Assembly: GCA_004963905.1 (NCBI GenBank)
Contig: SUGL01000025.1
Location: 1 to 64,000, forward strand
Direction: 5' to 3'
Length of the DNA: 64,000 nt
DNA from: Mesorhizobium sp.
Lineage (GTDB): Bacteria > Pseudomonadota > Alphaproteobacteria > Rhizobiales > Rhizobiaceae
Position numbers and translations under genes: made by a program. Below are positions 26,558 through 35,090 of the stretch, piece after piece. The notes under the pieces are model-generated. The model was not told the DNA's origin, searched no databases, and worked only from the letters and a program-made list of their open reading frames with translations. Each line of letters opens with the position of its first letter. Position 1 is the first letter of the stretch.

Positions 26558-27064
26558 ATGGCATACAGCGATCCGACCTATGTAATATTTGACGGCGATG
26601 AAGACGCTTGGGCATACCGCTTTATGAAAGGGTGGAATGCCAGCGAGAATGTGAGTTTTGAATTCGCGAACGCTCACGATCTGGACAATATGACAAGCCG
26701 AGCACAGGACGAAGATTATGTTAAACGCAATCTTCGCAACAGAATGAATGGATCGAGCCAGGTACTTGTCCTGATCGGTGAGAAAACGAAAAACCTTTTT
26801 CGCTTCGTGCGCTGGGAAATGGAATTGGCCCTTGATCTAGGTCTGCCGATAATCGCAGCAAACCTTAACGGCTCGCGACAACAAGATGCGAGCTGTCCGC
26901 CTATCATCAGGGACAAATGTGTTGTGCACGTGCCGTTCAAGATGAAGGCCATCAAGCACGCGCTAGCCAATTGGCCGAGCGAATTTCATCGGCTTTCAAA
27001 CGCTCAGCGTGGCGATGGCGCCAGGAGCTATGGCGAAAGCACCTATCGGGATCTCGGCTTATAA
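26558..27064 (+). CDS. ThsB-like (MTH538) TIR-domain protein
   Basis: A 168-residue protein with the MTH538/ThsB-type TIR fold. It has YVIFDGDEDAWAYRFMKGW at the N-terminus, QVLVLIGEKTKNLFRFVRWE with Glu87 at the usual catalytic position, and MELALDLGLPIIAANLN. This fold is the TIR sensor/enzyme of Thoeris defence, which on phage infection makes cyclic ADP-ribose-type signals. It starts nine bases after the SLATT gene. No ThsA (SIR2-SLOG) gene is nearby, so if this is a Thoeris relative the SLATT protein replaces ThsA. The fold call is good; the pathway is inferred. Confidence 0.8.
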   Translation: MAYSDPTYVIFDGDEDAWAYRFMKGWNASENVSFEFANAHDLDNMTSRAQDEDYVKRNLRNRMNGSSQVLVLIGEKTKNLFRFVRWEMELALDLGLPIIAANLNGSRQQDASCPPIIRDKCVVHVPFKMKAIKHALANWPSEFHRLSNAQRGDGARSYGESTYRDLGL

Positions 27065-27539
27065 TCGCTCACCTAAAAGTACTTAGCCGCCAAAACATCC
27101 TCGCCATCTGCTGGCGGCGACTAGCCTTAGCAGCGTCCGCCAGCGTGTTCCGAGCTTGCCGAGCGATGATAAGAAGAGCCGTCCGATTTGCTGAGTTTGG
27201 CTGAAAGCTGCAGGTCATGTGCAACCTATTAGAGGAGCCCCGCTCGAAGCGTCAGATCGTCAGATCGTCAGACCGAAGATCATGTCGCGCGAGGGGCGCT
27301 GGTTTCGAGAGGAAAAGGAGCGGCTGTTCGACGTTTGAGGCTTGATCCAGCGTTTCGAGACTGCACGATCGGCCAGCATTGATGGAGGCAGCTTGTCAGG
27401 CCGCGCAATTCTGTCGGTTCGCCCCCTCCTGCGAGCCGCAGCTCGGCTCGCCCTGCGCAGCAACCACGAATTTGCGATCGCAAGAAAGGCAACACACTGA
27501 CGATAGAACTTGGCGGCGCTGGTCGGCTGCGAATCAAGA
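27065..27539. other. Stretch without a recognisable gene after the TIR operon
   Basis: Nothing identifiable. A direct repeat CGTCAGATCGTCAGATCGTC occurs near 27250. Beyond it the sequence leads into an IS66 remnant. Confidence 0.35.
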
Positions 27540-28030
27540 TGTCGATGGCGAGGAGCTCTCGCCGCGCGTCTTTGCCGGGCCGAACCTTCTGGCTATGCTC
27601 CTTCGAGAAGTCTGCCGAGCACCAGCCGCCGCACCGCCAAAGCGATCAATATGCGCGAGGGCACGACCTCAGCCTCTCAGCGCTGGCCAACCAGGTTGGA
27701 GCCTGTGCCGCGGCACGGAACCCGCTGCCTGCTGATCGAGGCGAATGTGCTTTGCCCCTGATCACCTGCGTTACCACCCTTGGGAAGGGCAAGACCGATC
27801 CGGACCGTCAGAATGTAAGGGATGACCGGCAGTTCGGCGGAACATGGCCGGCGGCGCTCTATCGTGCCTCGCGCGGCCGGCGGGAACAGCATCCCGAGCG
27901 CTATTCATCCTTCAATATCGCCCGCTAATCGGGCACTATGCTGGGCGCATGCGCGTCGTAAGCTGTTCGTGTTTGCAGGACGCGCCCCGACGTCGCAAAA
28001 TCAGTGAGATCCAATTCAACGCTCCCTCGG
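27540..28030 (+). pseudogene. IS66-family transposase remnant
   Basis: Broken frames read LIEANVLCP, then GKGKTDPDRQNVRDDRQFGG and HYAGRMRVVSC or, in another frame, CWAHARRKLFVFA. These correspond to the GRGRTKTGxLWxYxRDDRPWGG and CWAHxRRxF blocks of IS66 TnpC. Large deletions and frameshifts are obvious. It lies just upstream of the intact aminotransferase locus. Confidence 0.65.
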
Positions 28031-28057
28031 CTAAGGCGAAGGTGACGCCTTAGTTTT
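28031..28057 (+). terminator. Stem-loop with T-run upstream of the aminotransferase
   Basis: CTAAGGCG-AAGGTGA-CGCCTTAG is a perfect 8-bp stem followed by TTTT. On the plus strand it can act as an intrinsic terminator for transcription coming from the TIR operon or IS66 remnant. The short T-run makes it moderate. Confidence 0.5.
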
Positions 28058-28199
28058 CACGGCAATTCGGGCCGATCCCGCGAATTCCACGGCGAATAAC
28101 CTGCATTCCCGAGAAACTCGAGGGACGTTTCCGGTATGCTATTTGCTAAACAGGTGGCTGGCCGAGTGCCCTCCGCCAATTTATCGCGAGGAGAGGGAC

Positions 28200-29606
28200 A
28201 TGCGCTTGAGCAATCTGGGAACCGAGCAACTCCGGGAGAAGGATAGAAGCTTCGTCTTCCATCCTTCTACGCATCTGGCCAAGCACAGCCGAGGCGAAAC
28301 GCCAAATAGGATTATGGCCGGTGCGGAAGGCGTCTATATCTGGGACACCGAAGGCCGAAGGAGCCTCGACGGTTTCGGAGGGCTCTACTGCGTCAACATG
28401 GGATATGGATGCACGGAGATCGCCGAGGCCATTGCCAGGCAAGCACACGAATTGCCGTTCGCGCACGTCTATGCCAGCCAAGGTACGGAGCCGGTCGCCC
28501 TGTTGGCAGAGGCCGTGGTCGAGTATTTCGGTCAGAACATGCGAAGGGTCTATTTCGGCCTCTCCGGTTCTGATGCCAACGAAACCAACATCAAGCTGGT
28601 CTGGTACTATAATAACATTCTTGGCCGGGCCGAAAAGAAAAAGATCATCTCGCGAAATCGCGGCTATCACGGGTCTGGATTGGTCACGGGTAGCCTAACT
28701 GGCCTTCCCTTCTTTCACAATTTCTTCGACCTGCCTCTGGATTTGGTGCGCCATACAACCACGCCGCACTATTACCGCCAGGCGCGTGTCGAGGAGAGCG
28801 AGGAAGCGTTCTCCCGGCGCTGTGCCGATGAGCTTGAAGCCTTGATCCTGGCCGAAGGACCGGAAACGGTTGCAGCTTTTATCGGAGAGCCGGTACTTGG
28901 GACAGGAGGTATTGTTCCGCCCCCCACAGGGTACTGGACGTCCATTCAAGCGGTGCTCGACAAATACGATATCCTTCTAATCGCCGATGAAGTGGTCTGC
29001 GGCTTCGCGCGAACCGGGGAGAAGTTCGGTTCCCACCTGTATAACATGCGTCCGGATTTCGTGACCATCGCAAAGGGTTTGAGTTCCGCCTACCTTCCCA
29101 TCTCCGGGTCAATCATTGGCGACCGTGTCTGGTCGGTTTTGGAACAAGGAACTGAGAAGCACGGCGCACTCGGCCACGGCTGGACCTATTCGGGGCACAC
29201 ACTTTGTGCCGCAGCCGCGCTCGCCAATATTCGACTCCTTAAAGAAAAAAATATTTTGGAGCATGTCCGCGATGTTGGACCGTATTGGCAAGATCGGATG
29301 AAGGTCGAGCTGGCGGGACATCCCATGGTTGGTGAAGTTCGCGGAGTGGGTATTCTGTCGGCCGTAGAGATGATGCGGGACCCAAAACAAAGGATACCCT
29401 TCGAACCCGACCTTCAGGTCGGGGTGCGCACTGCAGCTGCTCTGTTCGAGAATGGTGTCATCGGACGGGCCATGCCGCATGGCGACATCCTCGGTTATGC
29501 ACCCCCCCTGATCATTACCCGAAAAGAGATCGACATCATTGTCGACGCGACGGTAAAGTCGGTCGATACCACCTATCGCGCGCTGAAGGCCGAGGGTGCC
29601 GTATGA
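28200..29606 (+). CDS. Class III aminotransferase (omega-amino acid : pyruvate type)
   Basis: A 468-residue class III aminotransferase started at ATG 28200 with GAGGAG close upstream; the frame to 28143 is unconserved. Landmarks are FVFHPSTHLAKHSRGETPNR, RVYFGLSGSDANETNIKLVW (phosphate loop), GYHGSGLVTGSLTG, LIADEVVCGFARTGEKFGS, TIAKGLSSAYLPISG with the PLP lysine, and HGWTYSGHTLCAAAALANI. The HGxTYSGHP-type block and the substrate-side Tyr/Trp pattern are typical of omega-transaminases acting on beta-alanine, GABA, taurine or polyamines. An Lrp regulator lies 4 kb upstream next to a decayed copy of this gene. A truncated relative is at 37289. Confidence 0.9.
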   Translation: MRLSNLGTEQLREKDRSFVFHPSTHLAKHSRGETPNRIMAGAEGVYIWDTEGRRSLDGFGGLYCVNMGYGCTEIAEAIARQAHELPFAHVYASQGTEPVALLAEAVVEYFGQNMRRVYFGLSGSDANETNIKLVWYYNNILGRAEKKKIISRNRGYHGSGLVTGSLTGLPFFHNFFDLPLDLVRHTTTPHYYRQARVEESEEAFSRRCADELEALILAEGPETVAAFIGEPVLGTGGIVPPPTGYWTSIQAVLDKYDILLIADEVVCGFARTGEKFGSHLYNMRPDFVTIAKGLSSAYLPISGSIIGDRVWSVLEQGTEKHGALGHGWTYSGHTLCAAAALANIRLLKEKNILEHVRDVGPYWQDRMKVELAGHPMVGEVRGVGILSAVEMMRDPKQRIPFEPDLQVGVRTAAALFENGVIGRAMPHGDILGYAPPLIITRKEIDIIVDATVKSVDTTYRALKAEGAV

Positions 29607-29789
29607 TTTTGCGATCGCGAAGGAGTGAGTCCGGAGGCAGGCATGTCCCTGCGCGCTACTGCGCCGAGCAGACCCAAAACTGTTGAATTCCAGATATCTG
29701 ATCTTGAGCATGCTCCGGACTATTTCAGCCACGAACCGAATCAGTTCTGCCGCCGCTGTCCTGTTGCCCAACGACCAGGACCTCTGTGC

Positions 29790-29836
29790 GGCGCGCCCTG
29801 CGGGTGTACCTCCCCGCCGGCAGGGCGCCCTTTTTG
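29790..29836 (+). terminator. Intrinsic terminator after the aminotransferase
   Basis: Arms around GCGCCCTGC and GCAGGGCGCC with an intervening loop are followed by CTTTTTG, giving a strong stem and T-run about 185 bases after the aminotransferase stop. A 64-codon plus-strand frame from ATG 29643 runs through this hairpin, which argues against that frame being a gene. Confidence 0.7.
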
Positions 29837-30539
29837 ACCCACGTAATCAGAATCATTATGGCCCGTGCGGAATCGAGGGTCTGGTAAAGGTCATCTGCAC
29901 GTTCCGATGCAGATTGAGCTTAGACGCGCCCTTTACATCATTGCAGCGGGCCACGGCCGCCAGTTCCAAAGTGCGGCAACGCCGAAGATATCTTCCTTTT
30001 CACATCACAAAGAGCAGAATAATCATTGCGGTGAATTTTATCACGTCAGGTATATAAAAGGACGATACTCACACGCCCATCCCGTTCACAAGGAAAAGGC
30101 ATTTTAATATTGTTGAGACGATTTGCCTATCAATGAAAAGAAAGCATCGCAACACTTCGTTCCGGATCACGGCGCCCCGGGTGGGGGATGAGCGGCTATC
30201 CGAATTGTTATGCTCGTGCCGACCCAAATTCCTGCAAAAGCTGGGTCAATGATGGCTTTTGGTCAGCGCAGGATGATTTCTCCTGATTTGGACGGTGCGG
30301 GGGCGGTCATGATTTAATGCATGGAGATTCTCTGATTGAGCTGTTGAAAGATCAAGAGGCGTCTGCCAGACGCCCAACGGGCGAGCCCAGCATGATTGGG
30401 ATGACCGGCGAAGATCGAAAGTGTGGCAGCATTCTGGAGCCTGGTCAGCGCAGCGACGCCCGCGAAGTCAATCGCGTTTGTCGGGACATACACGACGCAG
30501 CCGGAAGGCGTGCAGAAAGAGGAAGAATCGAGCGCGACG
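29837..30539. other. Intergenic stretch before the LuxR-type gene
   Basis: Seven hundred bases with no recognisable gene. There is an A/T-rich zone around 29990-30120. No clear tra box (18-bp dyad) was found by eye, and no nod box. Confidence 0.4.
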
Positions 30540-31277
30540 ATGACGAGGGACCTGCCACTTGTTTTCGAGACATTCCTTGAAAGACTGTCACAGAGTATCG
30601 ATGAGGCAGATTTCCGGGATGCCATGGCTGAGGCGGCCGGACGACTTGACCTAATCTCCTTTGCCTACCTCTCCTTGCCAGCACGGCCTTCCGGCAAACC
30701 GAGGCTAATTTCGAACTATCCACCCCGCTGGACCAGACAGTATCTGGAAAATCAGTATGAGAAACTCGATCCTGTGGTCTTGCGTGCTCGAAATGGCGGC
30801 TGCCCGTTTCACTGGGGATCGAATTTGGGAGGCGATAAAATGTCGCCGGCTCAACAGCAGCTATTCGATGAGGCGGCTCAATTCAGCATCTGCTGCGGTT
30901 TGACGATCCCAATTGTCGATCTCCGCGGCCGCATCGCTGCGGTTACTTTTGCCGCCGATGAGCCTCGTCCAGTATTTCTTCGGGTCGCTGAGCGGTACGA
31001 ACAAGCTCTTCAGCTGATGGCGGCCTGCTTTCATCGTTGCGTTCGCCGCAAACTTCCGAGCGATCGAACAGTGGATGGGATTTCGCTGACATCCCGCGAA
31101 TATGAGTGCCTGCGGTGGGCAGCGCGGGGTAATTCAGCCTGGGTGACCGGCCGCATCTTGGGCATCAAGCCACGCACGATCGCTTTTCATTTGGACAATG
31201 CCAAGAAGAAGCTAGGCGTGCGAACCCAAAATCAGGCTATAGCCCTTTTGGGGTCCGAAGGGTCCTCAATTCTCTGA
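30540..31277 (+). CDS. LuxR-family quorum-sensing regulator, TraR-like
   Basis: A 245-residue regulator started at ATG 30540. The autoinducer-binding domain is shown by SFAYLSLPA, then YPPRWTRQYLENQYEKLDPV with the conserved Trp, Tyr and Asp, and PFHWGSN. The C-terminal LuxR helix-turn-helix is LTSREYECLRWAARG, then GILGIKPRTIAFHLDNAKKK-type sequence. This is the architecture of acyl-homoserine-lactone receptors such as TraR of the M. loti island ICEMlSym. No LuxI/TraI synthase lies in the window. Two QseM-like antiactivator genes follow at 31.8-33.2 kb, which supports a role in island transfer. It could instead be a different LuxR paralogue. Confidence 0.82.
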   Translation: MTRDLPLVFETFLERLSQSIDEADFRDAMAEAAGRLDLISFAYLSLPARPSGKPRLISNYPPRWTRQYLENQYEKLDPVVLRARNGGCPFHWGSNLGGDKMSPAQQQLFDEAAQFSICCGLTIPIVDLRGRIAAVTFAADEPRPVFLRVAERYEQALQLMAACFHRCVRRKLPSDRTVDGISLTSREYECLRWAARGNSAWVTGRILGIKPRTIAFHLDNAKKKLGVRTQNQAIALLGSEGSSIL

Positions 31278-31823
31278 GAAGCTTTTTGATCCGGTTGTGC
31301 TTGGTCCATTCGATCGCGCGCTTTGTATCGAGCGTTGACTGGATGCCGAGATCTTCTGTTCCGCCGGCTCGGTCAGGGCGATGCAGCCGTATCCTTCCAG
31401 TCCGCGCCGGTGATCTTAGTCTACCGGTGCTCGAGCGGGTGTTTCGTCGCTGACGAGCTAGTCGTGCGGTTTATAGTTTCCGAGAATGGCCCGCTTGCAT
31501 ACCTGCCTGCCGGTAATCTCTAACCGTTGACTTAGGGCGATGGCTTTCGGTTATCCGGCTTGAAAGCGAAGAGGTGGACCATTCTGCGTCGAGCGCCGGC
31601 ACGATATGGAGTGCTGCTCCGGGCTATTACCCATCCAGACAGAGCGGAACCTTCTATCACGTCAGACGCTCGGACAATTGCCAAAACCCCGATTTCCTGG
31701 GAACTGAATTGTGCTCGCCACCGAGTCCATTTTGCCGGCGCGTCTGTGGTGCAGGTCCCGATCAGCCTGACCACTGGCTGCCACAGGAACTGCCTACTTG
31801 TATGACCGAGCACTGCGCATTTG
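31278..31823. other. Stretch without a recognisable gene
   Basis: About 550 bases between the LuxR-type gene and the first qseM-like gene. Short frames on both strands show no family resemblance. It may be debris of an acyl-homoserine-lactone synthase or fseA region, but I could not recognise either. Confidence 0.35.
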
Positions 31824-32105
31824 TCAGCTGGCGAACAATTCCTTGTAGCCGCTCGTCACCATCCAGTTCGCGCGGTCGAGATGACTACGAAGCGCCTTCC
31901 TAGCGCGCTCCGGTTCAAGTGCCGGATCAATGCCGAGGATCAGATGGGCCATTTCCTCTTGGGGCGCCTCATCGGCTGAGGCGTCCAGGAGCCTCATATA
32001 GGTGGTAAAGTGCGCCCTGTCGTAGGCGGTAAGACGGTCAGACCAAGGGACTTCGTCGAGCAGTGTTGGGCTTTGAATCCTATCTGTTCCCGTTGATCGA
32101 TTCAT
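31824..32105 (-). CDS. qseM: QseM-like DUF2285 antiactivator, copy 1
   Basis: A 93-residue DUF2285 protein with DEVPWSDRLTAYDRAHFTTY, MRLLDASADEAPQEEMA and AREPERAR-like LRSHLDRANWMVTSGYKELF. In the M. loti R7A symbiosis island the small DUF2285 protein QseM binds TraR and FseA and blocks excision and transfer. The gene is divergent from a small helix-turn-helix gene with two palindromes between them, the same layout as qseM/qseC. Copy 2, at 32894, is about 75% identical by eye. The symbol is given by analogy of domain and context. Confidence 0.75.
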   Translation of the reverse strand: MNRSTGTDRIQSPTLLDEVPWSDRLTAYDRAHFTTYMRLLDASADEAPQEEMAHLILGIDPALEPERARKALRSHLDRANWMVTSGYKELFAS

Positions 32106-32150
32106 GTCTGCCGCGAACCTCGCATGTTGATCGCTGGATTCAAAGCAGAA

Positions 32151-32183
32151 TATCCCAAAATGGGATAATCCGAAACGGGGATT
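32151..32183. promoter_or_regulatory. Tandem operator palindromes between qseM-like and HTH genes, module 1
   Basis: TATCCC-AAAAT-GGGATA (32151-32167) and AATCC-GAAACGG-GGATT (32167-32183) are adjacent dyads with centres 16 bases apart. They lie in the 116-base divergent intergenic region, as expected for a controller-protein type regulator that autoregulates from two sites. Confidence 0.65.
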
Positions 32184-32221
32184 AGTCGCTGAGCCGGTCT
32201 CTACCTGACCGGTTCACCTAA

Positions 32222-32455
32222 ATGCCAAAATCTCTTCGATCTCCCCGCCACCAGCGGTTTCTGGCCCAGTTGATCTCACTGCGCAATGTCAAAGGGCTGA
32301 CGCAGGCGCAGGTGGCTGAGAAGCTTGGTCGTCCGCAATCTTTCGTGGCGAAATATGAGGGTGGCAAACGGCGTCTCGATGTCATTGAGTTTCTCGACGT
32401 AACTGCGGCCCTCGATGCTGATCCGTGTGAGATTCTGTTGAGCCTGCGCACGTAG
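32222..32455 (+). CDS. Small XRE-type helix-turn-helix regulator, QseC-like position (module 1)
   Basis: A 77-residue Cro/C1-type DNA-binding protein: FLAQLISLRNVKGLTQAQVA, then LGRPQSFVAKYEGGKRRLDV. It has no other domain. It is divergent from a qseM-like gene, matching the qseC/qseM pair that forms the bistable transfer switch of Mesorhizobium islands. There is no clear Shine-Dalgarno before ATG 32222, so translation may be leaderless or weak. Its recognition helix differs from that of the second HTH protein at 33270, so the two modules probably read different operators. Confidence 0.72.
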   Translation: MPKSLRSPRHQRFLAQLISLRNVKGLTQAQVAEKLGRPQSFVAKYEGGKRRLDVIEFLDVTAALDADPCEILLSLRT

Positions 32456-32893
32456 TGGGCGCCCGCGCCCATCACCGCGCGTGCCGTGTGCCGGTGGGTC
32501 GAGCCCCGCTTTTCTTGGCTCTGGCGTCTCGACCATTCCGCTGCGCCTCCTAGCGCGTCGTTAGACTCTCGCAATTCGCTCTGTTTTGTGCCTTTCTCAG
32601 CAGGTGGCGCCGCATCCTTCTAGGCCCGCCGCGGCGTCCCGCAACCCTTAGCCAGCTGTGAGCTTTCAGTAGGTTGTCCATCCGGCCCTTCGGATGCGGT
32701 GCGGCTCAGACGGCGGACCCGTTCCTGTCATGATTCGCCGCCGCACCCATTCCTGGGAAGCAGCCATTGGCGAGCGGAGGACAAAATGATGAGACAGCGA
32801 AGCGCTGGGCCATCCGCGCTGTGGTGATACGTCGATGCATGGCGGTTGCGCGACTTCGTTGCTTGAAGCGAAGCGACCGCACCGCCCATTTCG
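32456..32893. other. Spacer of module 1, similar to the spacer after module 2
   Basis: No gene seen. TTCTAGGCCCGCCGCGGCGT here and TTTTAGGCCCGCCGCGGCCT near 33670, each followed by CCCGCAACC and later CCTTCGGATGCGGT, show that the two HTH/qseM modules share their downstream spacer and arose by tandem duplication. Confidence 0.55.
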
Positions 32894-33160
32894 TCAACTG
32901 GCGAACAAATCCTTGTAGCCGCTCGTCACCACCCAGTTTGCACGGTCGAGATGACTGCGAAGAACGTTGCGTGCGCGCTCAGGTTCGCGTGCCGGATCAA
33001 TGCCGAGGATCACTTTGGCCATTTCCTCTTCAGTGGCGTTGTCGGCCGAGGCGTCCAGGAGCCTCATATAGGTTGTAAAGTGGTCCTTGTCGTAGGCTGT
33101 AATGCGGTCCGACCAGGGGACCTCGTCGGCGAACGGCGTGTTCGATCTGGGCTGCAACAT
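32894..33160 (-). CDS. qseM: QseM-like DUF2285 antiactivator, copy 2
   Basis: An 88-residue DUF2285 protein: DEVPWSDRITAYDKDHFTTY, MRLLDASADNATEEEMAKV and RSHLDRANWVVTSGYKDLF. It is clearly a paralogue of the 31824 gene, with most changes on the surface-charged segment after LDASAD. Divergent from an XRE-type gene with palindromes in between. It should bind and silence TraR/FseA-type activators. Having two copies suggests two activator specificities or duplication in a composite island. Confidence 0.75.
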   Translation of the reverse strand: MLQPRSNTPFADEVPWSDRITAYDKDHFTTYMRLLDASADNATEEEMAKVILGIDPAREPERARNVLRSHLDRANWVVTSGYKDLFAS

Positions 33161-33210
33161 CGCTAATTCTATCTCCGGCCAATGGACCCGCGAAGCCCTG
33201 TGCCTGCTAA

Positions 33211-33240
33211 ATGTGGATTACATATTATAGTTGATAAACT
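33211..33240. promoter_or_regulatory. Tandem operator palindromes, module 2
   Basis: ATGT-GGATT-ACAT (33211-33223) and AGTT-GATA-AACT (33229-33240) have centres about 17 bases apart in the divergent intergenic region. The spacing resembles module 1 but the sequences differ, in keeping with a different recognition helix. Confidence 0.55.
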
Positions 33241-33269
33241 CAAGCCGCCTGATCCGCTGGCTTGCGTGC

Positions 33270-33488
33270 ATGGATATGCGCAAGTTGGTCGGACGGAATG
33301 TGCAGAGGATCAGGCAAAGGAAGCGCCTGACGCAGGAGCAGCTTGCGGAGATTTCCGGGTTCAGTCAGCAGTACATCAGCGGCTTGGAGAAAGGCCGAAG
33401 AAATCCGACAATTATCACGATCTATGAACTGGCATTGGCCCTCGGCGTCAGCCACATGGATCTGGTTCGGCCCGACAAACAGGCATGA
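33270..33488 (+). CDS. qseC: Small XRE-type helix-turn-helix regulator, QseC-like (module 2)
   Basis: A 72-residue controller-type protein started at ATG 33270 (MDMRKLVGRNVQRIRQRKRL); a TTG-started longer frame would run through the operator and is rejected. The helix-turn-helix is LTQEQLAEISGFSQQYISGL followed by EKGRRNPTIITIYELALALG. This form closely resembles restriction-modification C proteins and QseC of ICEMlSym. It has no clear ribosome site. Together with the divergent qseM-like gene it forms a complete switch module. Confidence 0.75.
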   Translation: MDMRKLVGRNVQRIRQRKRLTQEQLAEISGFSQQYISGLEKGRRNPTIITIYELALALGVSHMDLVRPDKQA

Positions 33489-33966
33489 TACACCCGCCCT
33501 CCAAGTAGCTGGCCGCCTGATGGCGCGCGCCGGGTGCTCGTGAACCCAGGCTTTTCTTAGGGTCCCCCGGCAGCCCCTGCCATTTGGCTCGCCCTGGCGC
33601 GGCGCACCCTATTGGACAGTCGGCCGCTGCGGTTTTTGTCAGCCTTTCCTGGGGCGGTCGGCATTGCCTTTTAGGCCCGCCGCGGCCTCCCGCAACCTTC
33701 GCTCTCGCTTCAGGTCCTTCTCTTGGTTACGGTCCTTCGGATGCGGTTCGCCTCTTTCAGCGGGCCTAATCGCTTTCTGCCGCCCACCCCACGGGGACAG
33801 GCACGCGAGACTAGTATGGAGCGTTGCGGTTAGCGCACGAACAGCAAAGGAACTGAAAAAAACAGGCAACTGTCGAAGCATGGCTGAACCAGCCATCTTG
33901 TCGGCATCTAGGAGCCGCGTGTTCGCCTTGAGGCCCTGCCGGTAGGATCCCTGCAGTTGAAGTCAT
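33489..33966. other. Spacer of module 2 and upstream region of the NifA-type promoter
   Basis: No gene recognised. The left half is related to 32520-32720 (shared GGCCCGCCGCGG block). The right half leads into the TGT-N10-ACA element at 33967. Confidence 0.45.
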
Positions 33967-34063
33967 TGTCGGCATTCTGACAACTATGGACATGAACCGC
34001 CGAACTATCAAGGCGACCAGGTTGTTGTCTAGCAATGGTTTTCCGAATCGGCACGGCACTTGC
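33967..34063 (+). promoter_or_regulatory. NifA/sigma-54 promoter of the exporter-fusion operon
   Basis: An upstream activator TGT-CGGCATTCTG-ACA (33967-33982) is followed 67 bases later by CGGCACGGCACTTGC (34049-34063), with GG and GC ten bases apart and TTGC intact. This is the canonical arrangement of NifA binding site and -24/-12 promoter. It lies about 80 bases upstream of the exporter start and implies expression in nitrogen-fixing bacteroids. Confidence 0.82.
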
Positions 34064-34145
34064 GTTACCAAAAACAAGTACGCCGCGGCACGGATCGCCC
34101 AAGAGGCTGAACGACCTGATCTGTTTGACCCTCGCAGCAGGGTGG

Positions 34146-35090
34146 ATGGCTAACACAAAGGAAACTTTGAAGGTGGACGTTTTCGAAAGTTCTCCAATAC
34201 CTGTCAGGAAAACACGGACGCCATCTTTCTCGGTGGATCTAGCCTTGCTGGGAGTCGCATTCGTTTGGGGGGCGAGCTATCCGGTCGGGAAAGGCGCACT
34301 GTTCTACGCGCCGGTTTCGATACTTGTTCTTTATCGCTTCCTGATTACTACGATCATTACGGCAGTGGCTGCAAGACATGAGATCGCATTGGTCTCCTGG
34401 GGCGATTTCATCCGCGGCTTCGCATTGGGAACAATACTTTTTTGCATCTTTATTGCTGAAACTTACGGCGTTGCATCGACAAGCGCAATGAACACGGCCT
34501 TGATCATATCGCTTTGTGTGATTTTCACGCCGATCATCGACTATGGGCTATCACGGCGACTTCCACCTACGGGCATTTTGGCAAGTGCTGCCATAGCGTG
34601 CATCGGTGTCGGCATTCTCACTGGCGGGATCAGCAGGTTCAGCCCGGGTGACGCGCTTGTCTTGGGGGCCGCGATTCTGCGAGCGGTTATGGTCGTTTCC
34701 ACCAAACGCCTTCTGGCCGGCCGGCAGATTTCATCTGCAGCCCTGACGGCCATCCAGGGATCGACGGTGGCAACACTTACTTTCGTTTTGGCCGTCGCTC
34801 AGTTCGGAATTTCAGGCCTTGTTGTGAGGGCCACCCTTCAGTTTTGGGGCGCTGTTGCCTTCCTTGCACTCTTCTGCACCCTCGCTGCATTCTACATTCA
34901 AAATGCCGCAGTGAGAAAATCCACACCGACACGGGTTGGCTTCTTGATGGGAACAGAACCTTTTTTTGGTTTCGTTCTAGCGCACCTTCTTCTGAATGAG
35001 CCTTTGACAGTACCGAGCTTGATAGGCGCAGGCCTAGTCCTCGCTGGGACGTTTGCTGGCATCTGGTTTGAGAGCAGGACATCCAAATGA
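34146..35090 (+). CDS. EamA/DMT-family transporter, probable exporter
   Basis: A 314-residue protein with about ten hydrophobic helices in two EamA repeats. The first contains LALLGVAFVWGASYPVGKGA; the second ends with FFGFVLAHLLLNEPLTVPSL and GAGLVLAGTFAGIWF, the signature of drug/metabolite exporters. The start is ATG 34146; a longer frame from 34035 begins upstream of the transcription start implied by the sigma-54 promoter and is rejected. Its stop overlaps the start of the next gene by four bases (ATGA). It probably exports the product of the fused enzyme or a related metabolite. Confidence 0.85.
   Translation: MANTKETLKVDVFESSPIPVRKTRTPSFSVDLALLGVAFVWGASYPVGKGALFYAPVSILVLYRFLITTIITAVAARHEIALVSWGDFIRGFALGTILFCIFIAETYGVASTSAMNTALIISLCVIFTPIIDYGLSRRLPPTGILASAAIACIGVGILTGGISRFSPGDALVLGAAILRAVMVVSTKRLLAGRQISSAALTAIQGSTVATLTFVLAVAQFGISGLVVRATLQFWGAVAFLALFCTLAAFYIQNAAVRKSTPTRVGFLMGTEPFFGFVLAHLLLNEPLTVPSLIGAGLVLAGTFAGIWFESRTSK

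Noticed and set aside
29643..29837. 64-codon cysteine-rich ORF after the aminotransferase
   Set aside because: Its last third is formed by the terminator hairpin, which explains the Cys/Gly/Pro-rich codons. No homologue is known to me.
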